Part shown: one piece after another, positions 25,617-33,096 of the stretch
Layout: every line of letters begins with the position of its first letter
Numbering within the stretch: the stretch's first letter is position 1
Assembly (NCBI RefSeq): GCF_018408855.1
Contig: NZ_AP024325.1
Coordinates: forward strand, 558,001-622,000
DNA from: Caballeronia sp. NK8
Lineage (GTDB): Bacteria > Pseudomonadota > Gammaproteobacteria > Burkholderiales > Burkholderiaceae
Direction of reading: 5' to 3'
Length of the DNA stretch: 64,000 nucleotides
Notes under the pieces: generated by a model
Databases searched by the model: none
Told to the model about the DNA's origin: nothing
Seen by the model: only the letters and a program-made list of their open reading frames with translations
Translations under genes and position numbers: made by a program

Positions 25617-26131
25617 CGCACCACCTTCAATCTGGCACTGGGCTGCGTGCCCGCCATCAACGTGCGCAGACGTTCGCGACCGCGCGATAGCCGCGACATC
25701 ACGGTGCCGATGGGAATATCGAGCGCGATCGCCACTTCCGCATAGGTCATCTCTTCAAGCCCGACGAGGAGCACGACTTCTCGCTGTTCGGCGGGCAGGC
25801 GCTGCAATGCATAGTCGAGATCGGGCACTTCGAGCGAGCGCATCTGATTGCCCGGGGCGGCGAACTCGCGCTCGCCGATATCGTCATCGTCGACGGACAC
25901 ATGCACCGCACGCGACGACGCCTTGCGTATCTGATTCACGAATACGTTATGCATGAGGGTGAAAAGCCACGCGCGCAGATCGGTGCCCGCCTCGAACATC
26001 GTCGTGCGCGACAAGGCGCGTTCGATCGTGTCCTGCACCAGATCGTCGGCGAGGTCGCGGTTGTTCAGAAGCGCGCGCGCATAGCGGCGCAGTCGCGGAA
26101 CATGTTCGATCAGTTCGTCACGGATGGCCAT
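25613..26131 (-). CDS. RNA polymerase ECF-type sigma factor
   Basis: The 172-residue protein has ECF sigma regions 2 (RRYARALLNNRDLADDLVQDTIERAL and DLRAWLFTLMHNVFVNQIR) and 4 (LQRLPAEQREVVLLVGLEEMTYAEVA with IPIGTVMSRLSRGRERLR), joined by a linker. Region 4 reads the -35 element and region 2 the -10 of target promoters. It is sandwiched between a membrane protein (4 bp upstream) and the anti-sigma gene (ATGA overlap), so all three are probably cotranscribed. Autoregulation is likely, but no promoter was identified. Confidence 0.93.
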   Translation of the reverse strand: MAIRDELIEHVPRLRRYARALLNNRDLADDLVQDTIERALSRTTMFEAGTDLRAWLFTLMHNVFVNQIRKASSRAVHVSVDDDDIGEREFAAPGNQMRSLEVPDLDYALQRLPAEQREVVLLVGLEEMTYAEVAIALDIPIGTVMSRLSRGRERLRTLMAGTQPSARLKVVR

Positions 26132-26135
26132 CGCG

Positions 26136-26666
26136 TTATCCGTTGTCTTGCTGGCGCGCGAGCGTCAGCGCGTCGGCGGCGCGCATGAGTCCGTGCGTGT
26201 CCGCGCGTCCGCCGAGCACGTAACGCTTGCCGCCGGCAATCCACGAAAGCAGCCGGATATCGCCCACGCGTTGTGCGCTCCAGTGCGGCTCGTCGCTCGC
26301 GAACGGCGCGGCGGCGATCAGCAGGATGACCGCATTGCCGTCCGCGTTGCGGTAATCGAGTTCGTCGATATGCGTGAACTTGCCCGCAGGTCGCGTCCGC
26401 GTTGCGATCAATTCGAGTCCGACAGGCGTCAGTTCGATGAAGTGCGGGTCGTGCGAGACGAGCGGCCGCACGTTCGCGCCTTCATGCTTCGATGCTTCCA
26501 TCAAGGCCATGACTGCGGCGGCATCGAGCATGTCGGCGGAAACGTGCGTCGCCGCGCACCAGCCGGCGGCGGCGGCGGCCAGGCTCGCGGCGATGAGTAC
26601 GCGGCGCCACACACGGCGGCCGTTCGCGAAGGCGTAAATGGTTCGTCGGTCGAGCGGTTCGTCCAT
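26136..26666 (-). CDS. Membrane protein associated with the ECF sigma operon, possible second anti-sigma-like factor
   Basis: The 176-residue protein has a short cytoplasmic N-terminus rich in charged residues (MDEPLDRRTIYAFANGRR). One membrane span follows at about residues 22-40, then a periplasmic domain. The layout is that of a small anti-sigma or signal protein, although no zinc-binding motif is present. Its periplasmic part (FIELTPVGLELIATRTRPAG) resembles the signal-sensing parts of anti-sigma factors in general style only. It ends 4 bp before the sigma gene and is the first gene of the operon. Function is inferred from context. Confidence 0.65.
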   Translation of the reverse strand: MDEPLDRRTIYAFANGRRVWRRVLIAASLAAAAAGWCAATHVSADMLDAAAVMALMEASKHEGANVRPLVSHDPHFIELTPVGLELIATRTRPAGKFTHIDELDYRNADGNAVILLIAAAPFASDEPHWSAQRVGDIRLLSWIAGGKRYVLGGRADTHGLMRAADALTLARQQDNG

Positions 26667-26762
26667 GATGGTGCATCGATTTTTATGGGCTCTCGATGCG
26701 CTAACATGCCGGACGAACGTTTTATTCCCACCGCCGCTCGATTATTTTCGAAGCCGACGCGA

Positions 26763-27428
26763 TCAGGACACGATCGAAACCGAGAATCCGTCCCATCCCT
26801 TGGTGCCGACCGTTTGTATCGCGGTGGAGGACACATTGGCATCCGCCGCCAGCATGTCGAAGAAGCGGCGCACACCGATTACGTCCGGGTCGCTGCTCTT
26901 CGCATCCGCGACGCGGCCCTGGCGAATGACATTGTCCGCGACGATCACCGTGCCTGGCCGGCTCAGACGCAGCACGAGACGCAGATACGCTGGATAGCTT
27001 TGTTTGTCGGCATCGAGAAAGATGAAATCGAAAGGCGGAATGCCGTCGCGCACGAACGCTTCGAGCGTATCGATCGCATCGCCGACGATCACCGACACCA
27101 CGCCTGACAGACCCGCACGTTCGATATTCCCGCGCGCGACGTCCGCATGATGCTCGAGGGCTTCGAGCGTGAGCAAGGTGCCGTCGGCGGGCAGGGCCCG
27201 CGCCAGCCAGATGGTGCTATAGCCGCCGAGCGTGCCGAGTTCGAGAATCCGCCGCGCGCCGCTCATACGCGCGAGCATCTGCAGCAGCTTGCCCTGATTC
27301 GGCGCGACGTTGATCGCCGGAAGTCCCGCTTGCGTGCTGACTTTCAAGGCCGATTCGAGCGCTTCGTCGGGTGTTTGCGTTCGGTCGCACAGGTACTCGT
27401 CCATCGCGGTCCATTGCTGCTCGTTCAT
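26763..27428 (-). CDS. SAM-dependent O-methyltransferase (catechol/caffeoyl-CoA OMT type)
   Basis: The 221-residue protein has the class-I methyltransferase fold with the SAM-binding motif RILELGTLGGYSTIWLARAL. It also has the metal-binding aspartates of the cation-dependent O-methyltransferase group (FIFLDADKQSYPAY and IVADNVIRQGRV). These enzymes methylate catechol-like hydroxyls. ATG at 27428 follows TAAGGAG, a good ribosome-binding site. It is on the same strand as, and 89 bp downstream of, the double-HTH LysR gene. The substrate is unknown. Confidence 0.88.
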   Translation of the reverse strand: MNEQQWTAMDEYLCDRTQTPDEALESALKVSTQAGLPAINVAPNQGKLLQMLARMSGARRILELGTLGGYSTIWLARALPADGTLLTLEALEHHADVARGNIERAGLSGVVSVIVGDAIDTLEAFVRDGIPPFDFIFLDADKQSYPAYLRLVLRLSRPGTVIVADNVIRQGRVADAKSSDPDVIGVRRFFDMLAADANVSSTAIQTVGTKGWDGFSVSIVS

Positions 27429-27517
27429 CGCATCTCCTTAGACGTTGCCGGGAATCGCGCCGACTACCATACAGCACTCGTGTGAACGAACACAAATGCG
27501 CGGCCGCGATAAACAAT

Positions 27518-28786
27518 TCAGATGGCGGCTTTGGCGATGGCAGCCGCTTCGCGCCGCATTTCATGCCCGAGCTGATCGACGGTCAATCGTATTGCATCGA
27601 TCAACACGCGCGCCGCCGGCGATGGCGTGCCGCCCGCGCGCATCGTGAGCCCGATCTCGCGTCGCGTGTTCTGCAACGGAATGTCCATCACGACGAGCTG
27701 GCCCGATTCGCATTCGTAGTGCAGTTGTTGCGCGGACACGGCGGCGAGCATGTCCGTGTGCATCAACAGGCCGCGAATGACTGCGAGGTCCGCGGTTTCG
27801 ACGCTCGGCATCGGCGGCTTCAATTTCCAGCGCTTGAATTGCGCCTCGAACATGCCACGCGCGGGCGCCTGACTACGCGGCAGAATCCATTGCGCGGCAA
27901 TCAGATCCTTGAGCGTGAGTCCGTTCACGCCCGCAAGCGGATGTCCACGCCGCGCGATCACGACGATGTCCTCCGACATGAGCCGCTCGTTGACGAGTCC
28001 ACTCGACGCATCGTTCTGACGCAGCGCGCCGAGCACGAAGTCGATGTCGCCTGATCGCAGGCCGGCGACCAGCGTTTCGTAAGAACTCTCGTCGGTCACG
28101 ATGCGAACGCCCGGATACTGCGCGGCCACGCGTGCGATCGCGCCCGGCAGGATCAGCGTTCTGCCGAGCGGCAGCGCGCCGACCGTGACATAACCTTGAA
28201 TCGTGCCGCGCAAGGCCGCGAGATCGTCGGGGATGTGGCGCAGTTCGTTGAGCGCGCGGCGCACGTGCAGCACGAAGGTTTCGCCTTCGCTTGTGAGCAG
28301 CAGTCCGCGCGGGCTGCGGTAGAACAGTTGCATGCCCGCGCCCGTTTCCATGATGCGGATCGCGCTGCTCACGGCCGGCTGGCTCAACCCGAGCGTTTGC
28401 GCCGCGCTCGGCATATGGCGATGGCGCGCGAGTGCGGAGAACAATTGCAGCCGCCGCGTGTTCAGAAGAAAGGCGGGGAGCGTGCCCCCCGTCGCGGTGC
28501 GGCGGCGCGATTGCCGCGTCGCGCACCATTGCGCCAGTTCCTCCAGCTCTCCGAAGATGCGTTCGCATCGCAGCAGCACGACGCGACCCGCGGGCGTCGG
28601 CAGCATGCCTGACGGGCGGCGCTCCAGCAGGGTTTCGCCGACGGCGGCTTCGAGTTCCTGCAGCGAGCGCGTGACTGCCGATTGCGCGCGGAATAGCGCA
28701 GCGGCGGCGCGCGTGGCGCTGCCGGTTTGCGCGACGAGACGAAAGGCGCGCAGATACGCGAGGTTGAGCAATTCGCGATTGTCCAT
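27518..28786 (-). CDS. LysR-family transcriptional regulator with two HTH domains
   Basis: The 422-residue protein is about 110 residues longer than a usual LysR regulator. A first winged HTH (about residues 10-70, LVAQTGSATRAAAALFRAQSA) is followed by a second, canonical one (about 112-172, RHRHMPSAAQTLGLSQPAVS). An effector-binding domain follows at about 185-400 (GYVTVGALPLGRTLILPGAI). Some LysR members in Proteobacteria (GbpR-like) have this kind of extension. ATG at 28786 was chosen because HTH homology begins immediately after it. It is divergent from the universal stress protein gene and could control it or the downstream O-methyltransferase. Confidence 0.85.
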   Translation of the reverse strand: MDNRELLNLAYLRAFRLVAQTGSATRAAAALFRAQSAVTRSLQELEAAVGETLLERRPSGMLPTPAGRVVLLRCERIFGELEELAQWCATRQSRRRTATGGTLPAFLLNTRRLQLFSALARHRHMPSAAQTLGLSQPAVSSAIRIMETGAGMQLFYRSPRGLLLTSEGETFVLHVRRALNELRHIPDDLAALRGTIQGYVTVGALPLGRTLILPGAIARVAAQYPGVRIVTDESSYETLVAGLRSGDIDFVLGALRQNDASSGLVNERLMSEDIVVIARRGHPLAGVNGLTLKDLIAAQWILPRSQAPARGMFEAQFKRWKLKPPMPSVETADLAVIRGLLMHTDMLAAVSAQQLHYECESGQLVVMDIPLQNTRREIGLTMRAGGTPSPAARVLIDAIRLTVDQLGHEMRREAAAIAKAAI

Positions 28787-28948
28787 ATGGGAACGAGCGT
28801 TTTCGAAGCCATCAGTTTGATTTATCGCATCGTAACGCTTCCCGCAGCGCACCCTCACTTTCCGCTAATTGTGCGCGCCGATCATGACGAAATGCAGAAC
28901 AACGGGCGCCCGCGAAAGGCGCCGTCCAAATGATCGGAGGGTAGTGCC

Positions 28949-29470
28949 ATGTACCAGCATATTCTTGTCGCCGTGGGACCGAGCTTCAGCGAAGCCGCCT
29001 TGTCGAGCGCCATTGCCCGCGCGCGCGAAAGCCAGGCGCGCCTCACCGTATTGCACGTGATCGATTCCGCGCCGTGGTGGGCCGGTTGGCAGTGGGACAG
29101 CCTGTGCGACACGCAGTCGCTCGTCAATCAGCTTGCGCTCGTGATTCGCCGCAGCAGCGAGAAGCGGCTTCGGCGCGCCGGCATCGAAGCCGAGTGGATC
29201 ACGCGCACGCTGCCAGTAGATGGCCGCAGCATCGGGCGCGTGATCGCCGATGAAGCCGATCGCCTCGATGCGGATCTCGTCGTGCTCGGCGCGAACAAGC
29301 GCGGCTTCCATAGCCTCGGCGTGAATCATGTACGCAATGTCGTGTGCCGTCACACGGACCGGGAAGTGCTGATCGCGAGCGCGTGCGAATCGGAACAAGC
29401 GAACGTCATCGGCACGCGCGATCAGACGTCGAGCACTCTGAAGCGTCGCAACGCTTCGATTTGCGTCTGA
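28949..29470 (+). CDS. Universal stress protein (UspA family)
   Basis: The 173-residue protein has the Usp fold: an N-terminal strand HILVAVGPSFSE and the C-terminal VVLGANKRGFHSLGVNHVRNVV, a variant of the G-2X-G-9X-G ATP-binding motif. It is a small cytoplasmic stress-response protein. GGAGG precedes the ATG at 28949 with good spacing. The last 49 bases overlap the 3' end of the convergent GntR gene, so both proteins end in the same DNA. The C-terminal 20 residues are atypical for the family and may be shaped by that overlap. Confidence 0.9.
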   Translation: MYQHILVAVGPSFSEAALSSAIARARESQARLTVLHVIDSAPWWAGWQWDSLCDTQSLVNQLALVIRRSSEKRLRRAGIEAEWITRTLPVDGRSIGRVIADEADRLDADLVVLGANKRGFHSLGVNHVRNVVCRHTDREVLIASACESEQANVIGTRDQTSSTLKRRNASICV

Positions 29471-30123
29471 AGATTGCGCGCACGATCGTCGCGGCAAAGC
29501 GTTTGCGCCGATGACGCATCGCCTTGCCGCAACGCCTCGACGATTGCGCGCAAGGCCTGCGCGTGCGATTCGTCGAGATCGATGAGTCGCAGCGTCAGCT
29601 CGCGCACGCGTCGCACCTGATCCGAGCATTCACCGACGATCTGCGTGAGACGCGGGTTACCGCTCAGTTCGATGAGGCGCATATAGAAGGCTTCACGCGC
29701 GGCGGACCACGCGTCGCGATCCTGCTTCGCGAAGGCGCGATCCATTTCGGTGCACGCTTTTTCCAGCGCTTTGAGTTCGCGCGCGCCAGGTTTTCGCGCG
29801 GCGATGGCCGCGGCAGCCGTCGCTTCGAGGCTCGTTTGCACCTGAAAGACTTCTTCGATATCGGCCATCGAAACGTTGCGCACGCGCATGCCGTGCCGCG
29901 GAATGATCTGCACGAGATGCTCGTTCTGCAGACGAATGAGCGCCTCGCGCACAGGCGTGCGGCTCACGCCGAACATTTCCACGAGTTCCTGTTCGAGCAT
30001 CTGTGTGCCGGGCCGAAGGTCGTTGCTGAGAATCCTCTCTCGCAGCGCCTGATAGACCGTGTCGGTCGATTTTTCGCGCGCTTTGCTGATCGCTTCGGCG
30101 GTTCGGGCTGGAGCCATGGGCAT
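29422..30123 (-). CDS. GntR-family transcriptional regulator (FCD domain)
   Basis: The 233-residue protein has an N-terminal GntR winged HTH (LRERILSNDLRPGTQMLEQELVEMFGVSRTPVREALIRL) and an all-alpha FCD effector domain. FCD metal ligands are visible in the second half (EAFYMRLIELSGNPRL). FCD regulators bind small organic acids and usually repress. ATG at 30123 was chosen with a nearby alternative at 30117; neither has a strong ribosome-binding site. A perfect palindrome, AACGTATACGTT, lies 110-121 bp upstream and probably serves autoregulation. It overlaps the Usp gene by 49 bp at its 3' end. Confidence 0.9.
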   Translation of the reverse strand: MPMAPARTAEAISKAREKSTDTVYQALRERILSNDLRPGTQMLEQELVEMFGVSRTPVREALIRLQNEHLVQIIPRHGMRVRNVSMADIEEVFQVQTSLEATAAAAIAARKPGARELKALEKACTEMDRAFAKQDRDAWSAAREAFYMRLIELSGNPRLTQIVGECSDQVRRVRELTLRLIDLDESHAQALRAIVEALRQGDASSAQTLCRDDRARNLQTQIEALRRFRVLDV

Positions 30124-30201
30124 TCCGAAAACATTGCCGTCGATGCACGGACGAAATGTCCGCCGGGCTATGGATCGTCGGCCGGCAGACGGAATGCCAT
30201 C

Positions 30202-30244
30202 ATTATATGAAAAGAAAATTGCCGTATCGCTCAACGTATACGTT
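30202..30244 (-). promoter_or_regulatory. Probable promoter and operator of the GntR gene at 29422-30123
   Basis: On the minus strand TATAAT (30202-30207) is a perfect -10 hexamer about 80 bp upstream of the GntR start. AACGTATACGTT (30233-30244), a perfect palindrome with the GTATAC core common in FCD-GntR operators, lies upstream of it near the -35 region. No convincing -35 hexamer at 17 bp was found. Confidence 0.45.
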
Positions 30245-30252
30245 AGCGGCCG

Positions 30253-30281
30253 ATAAAAAAGCCGCCCCGTGAAGGGGCGGC
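30253..30281 (-). terminator. Rho-independent terminator after the glutaredoxin-DinB gene
   Basis: An 8-bp perfect stem GCCGCCCC/GGGGCGGC (30261-30268 and 30274-30281) with a 5-base loop is followed on the minus strand by a T-run (30253-30260). It lies 45 bp past the stop of the leftward gene at 30326-31108. Confidence 0.85.
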
Positions 30282-30325
30282 GTGAACGGACCTGCGCGCG
30301 TACCGTGCGATCGCGAGCGTGAAGA

Positions 30326-31108
30326 TCACTTATCCCAGACTTCTTCCGGCAGCGGCAAACCTTCGAGGTCGCCCGCCGTCAATGGACGATCGACCGTCAC
30401 GCCGTCGCTTTCCAGCATCAGCATCACTTGCCGCGTGTGTTGGGCGCTGTGCCATGCGGTGCGTTCGAGCACTTCGTGCATCGAGCGTCGGCCATAGTAG
30501 GTCGGCACGTCATACGCGAGCGAGCGGTCGGACTCGTGTTCCCACCAGTCGAGCAGCTGTGCGCGTACGCTTTCGCCCCACCGCGCGATGTCTTGCGCCT
30601 GCCATTCCTGCGGCGGCACGTCGTCGAAACCTTCGAAGCGCAATTCGATCTGATGCGCGGCCTGCACGCCCATTTCAGCGACGCGAAACACATGGAACGT
30701 CAAGCCGGCCGGCGTCCGGTTGCGGTTCCGAAAGGGCTTGCGGAAATACTCGGCGCCGAATTGCCGCGCATAGCGCGCATTCGCTTCGAGAACCTGCGCG
30801 AGTTTCCTGACGAGTTCCTCAGGCGGCAGAGGCGGCGTCGGCGTGGTCTTGAGATCGAGAAAGCGGATCACGTCGTTGATCGACTGGCATAGCGTGTACT
30901 TCGTCCCGAGCGCGACCACGGGCACGCTGCGTGCGCCGAGCGCCGCGAGCGCCGCGCGACCTTCGGGATCGTTGTGCACGTCGATGGATTCGAACGCTAT
31001 GCCCTGGCGCGTGAGAAATTCTTTCGTGCGCAGGCACGACGAACAGCCCGGTTGCCAGAACACGCGGATTCGCGTGCCGCTTGCGGTCGAATTGATTGCT
31101 TCCTGCAT
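30326..31108 (-). CDS. Glutaredoxin-DinB-like fusion protein
   Basis: The 260-residue protein starts with a glutaredoxin domain (about residues 12-88) with C22-S-S-C25 (QPGCSSCLRTKEFL) and the cis-proline SVPVVALG. The C-terminal half (about 100-250) is a DinB/YfiT-like four-helix domain (LLDWWEHESDRSLAYDVPTYYG, HSAQHTRQVMLMLESDGV), in which histidines usually bind a metal. The first domain would exchange thiols or disulfides. The second may be a bacillithiol/glutathione S-transferase-like or metal-dependent enzyme. A GAAGGAACC site precedes the ATG at 31108. A terminator follows, so it is a single-gene unit, divergent from the LysR gene. Confidence 0.85.
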   Translation of the reverse strand: MQEAINSTASGTRIRVFWQPGCSSCLRTKEFLTRQGIAFESIDVHNDPEGRAALAALGARSVPVVALGTKYTLCQSINDVIRFLDLKTTPTPPLPPEELVRKLAQVLEANARYARQFGAEYFRKPFRNRNRTPAGLTFHVFRVAEMGVQAAHQIELRFEGFDDVPPQEWQAQDIARWGESVRAQLLDWWEHESDRSLAYDVPTYYGRRSMHEVLERTAWHSAQHTRQVMLMLESDGVTVDRPLTAGDLEGLPLPEEVWDK

Positions 31109-31258
31109 GATGGTTCCTTCGAATCGTGCCTGATTCAGGGCATTTTCGATCACGCGACCGACACGGCAAAGCAATGCTTCGTCATGCCGGCATCGCCACA
31201 GACGATGGCAAGCGTTCTTTAAGTACACTGCCGACGTGTCCTCCGAGCAAATCAGCCC

Positions 31259-32134
31259 ATGCCGCCGATCGATCCGCTTTCGCTGAGACTCTTCCTCGCC
31301 GTCATCGATGCGGGCACTATCGCCGCGGCCGCGCAGCGCGAACACATCGCGGCGGCGGCCGTCAGCAGGCGCATCAGCGAAGTGGAAGCGATGTTCGGCG
31401 TGCCGCTGTTGCGGCGCACGAACAAGGGCGTCGAGCCGACCGAAGCGGGAGAGCGGCTCGCGGCGCTCGCGCATCGTGCATTGCATCAATTCGACGATAT
31501 CGCCGTGCAGATGCGCGACTTCGCGAGCGGCACGAGCGGCATCGTGCGCATTGCCGCGAACATATCGTCGATCGTGCAGTTTCTGCCGCGCGATATCCAG
31601 TCGTTCGCGGCGCGCCATCCGAACGTCCGCATCCAGCTCGATGAAAAACCGAGCGCGCAGGTCGTGCGCGCGGTTGCGGACAATGCGGCGGATATCGGCG
31701 TCTTCACGTCAGTCCCGCACGGTTATGCGATCCACGCCATGCCGTATCGCACGGACAACCTCGTGCTCGTGACGCCGCCCGGACATGCTTTGGCGCAAGC
31801 GCGCTCGATTGCTTTCGCCGATTCGCTCGATGAAGAGTTCGTCGCCTTGCCCGCCGATACCGCGATCAGTCAGCGCCTCACGCGCGTTGCGAATGAACTC
31901 GGACGCCCGGTGCGCGTACGCATTCAGGTGTCGAGTTACGACGCGCAATGTTTGATGATCGAAGCGGGATTGGGCCTCGGCGTGATGCCCGAGGCGGTGG
32001 CGAGACAACACGCGCTCGCCATCGTCGCATTGAGCGATGCCTGGGCCGCGCGCGAACTGCTCATCGGCGTGCGCTCGCTCGATGCGTTGCCGGAGGCGTG
32101 CAGGAAGCTCGTCGCGCATCTTGCGAACGTTTGA
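31259..32134 (+). CDS. LysR-family transcriptional regulator
   Basis: The 291-residue protein is a standard LysR regulator: an N-terminal HTH (FLAVIDAGTIAAAAQREHIAAAAVSRRISEVE) and a periplasmic-binding-like effector domain that begins GIVRIAANISSIVQFLPRDI. The C-terminal half holds the family's usual YDAQCLMIEAGLGLGVMPE segment. It begins 150 bp from the divergent glutaredoxin-DinB gene and is 49 bp upstream of a GntR gene on the same strand. Either neighbour, or the ABC/hydro-lyase cluster, may be its target. Confidence 0.92.
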   Translation: MPPIDPLSLRLFLAVIDAGTIAAAAQREHIAAAAVSRRISEVEAMFGVPLLRRTNKGVEPTEAGERLAALAHRALHQFDDIAVQMRDFASGTSGIVRIAANISSIVQFLPRDIQSFAARHPNVRIQLDEKPSAQVVRAVADNAADIGVFTSVPHGYAIHAMPYRTDNLVLVTPPGHALAQARSIAFADSLDEEFVALPADTAISQRLTRVANELGRPVRVRIQVSSYDAQCLMIEAGLGLGVMPEAVARQHALAIVALSDAWAARELLIGVRSLDALPEACRKLVAHLANV

Positions 32135-32183
32135 TGTGGTGCTACCATCGGCGCACAGCCGGTCTTCTTTGGAGACTTCAAGC

Positions 32184-32861
32184 ATGGCCGCCATATCGCC
32201 AGCGAGACGCAACACGACCGAGCTCGCGTATCGCGAGCTGCGTCGCCGGATCATCGAAAGCGAATTGACGCCGGGTTCGTATCTGCTCGAACAGGAACTC
32301 GGGCTGATGCTCGGCTTCAGCCGCACGCCGATCCGCGAAGCCGCGCTGCGTCTGCAAGGCGAGGGGCTCGTGCAGATCGTGCCGCGTCACGGCATCCGTA
32401 TCGTGCCCACGTCGATCTCCGATATCAAACACATCTATCAAGTGCTGATCAGCCTCGAATCGACGGCGGCGGCGCTTGTCGCGGCACGAAAGAGCGCGGA
32501 TCTCGCGCCGCTCGTCGACGCATGCAATGCGATGACCGCCGCGCTCGAACGCGGCGACATGCTCGCATGGGCAGAAGCGGACGAGGTCTTTCACGAGACG
32601 CTCGTCGCGTTGAGCGGCAATGCGCGGCTTCATGGCATCGTCATGAACTGCCGCGACCAGGTGCATCGCGTGCGGCGCTTCACGCAGATGGTCAAGGCGC
32701 ACCCACAGCCATCGAAGTCGATACAGGAACACTACGACATCATCGATGCGATGCGTTGCGGCGATGCAGCGAAGGCGAGCGAGCTATACCGCGCTCACCG
32801 CGAACGCGGCTGGCGCGACCAGACCAGCGTGCTGCAGCAATACGGCATTCAGCAAGCCTGA
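32184..32861 (+). CDS. GntR-family transcriptional regulator (FCD domain)
   Basis: The 225-residue protein has a GntR HTH (LRRRIIESELTPGSYLLEQELGLMLGFSRTPIREAAL) and an FCD all-helical effector domain with typical metal-binding positions around EVFHETLVALSGNARLHG. It has the same layout as the GntR protein at 29422-30123 but is not the same gene. TGGAGA precedes the ATG at 32184. An inverted repeat lies 66 bp past its stop, in the promoter region of the ABC transporter operon. It is therefore a good candidate for the repressor of the importer and hydro-lyase genes. Confidence 0.93.
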   Translation: MAAISPARRNTTELAYRELRRRIIESELTPGSYLLEQELGLMLGFSRTPIREAALRLQGEGLVQIVPRHGIRIVPTSISDIKHIYQVLISLESTAAALVAARKSADLAPLVDACNAMTAALERGDMLAWAEADEVFHETLVALSGNARLHGIVMNCRDQVHRVRRFTQMVKAHPQPSKSIQEHYDIIDAMRCGDAAKASELYRAHRERGWRDQTSVLQQYGIQQA

Positions 32862-32926
32862 TTCAATAGTCGCGCCAGTTTCGACGAGGGTATCTACGCC
32901 CTTCGTGAATCTGGACTTTTGCGAAT

Positions 32927-32942
32927 TTAATGCATACATTAA
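32927..32942. promoter_or_regulatory. Inverted repeat upstream of the NitT/TauT-type ABC operon
   Basis: TTAATG-CATA-CATTAA has perfect 6-bp arms and a 4-bp centre. It lies in the AT-rich part of the 235-bp gap between the GntR gene and the binding-protein gene. The composition fits operators of FCD-type GntR regulators. No adjacent -10/-35 pair was assigned. Confidence 0.5.
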
Positions 32943-33096
32943 CTTGCACGGTTAAGCGATACAGCCGTGCGAGCGCTGCCACGCATGCGCAGCGCTCATG
33001 CAGATTGCTACCTCCAGAGCAGGTCCGAAAACCACAGTGCGGCCGCATGGCCCCGAGCACGTTGCGAGACCGCCGATCATGGATGGAGACGCCTAC

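Noticed and set aside
27518..27573. Possible frameshift or fusion artefact in the long LysR gene
   Set aside because: The frame is continuous from both HTH units to the effector domain without disruption, so a real tandem-HTH protein is the simpler reading.
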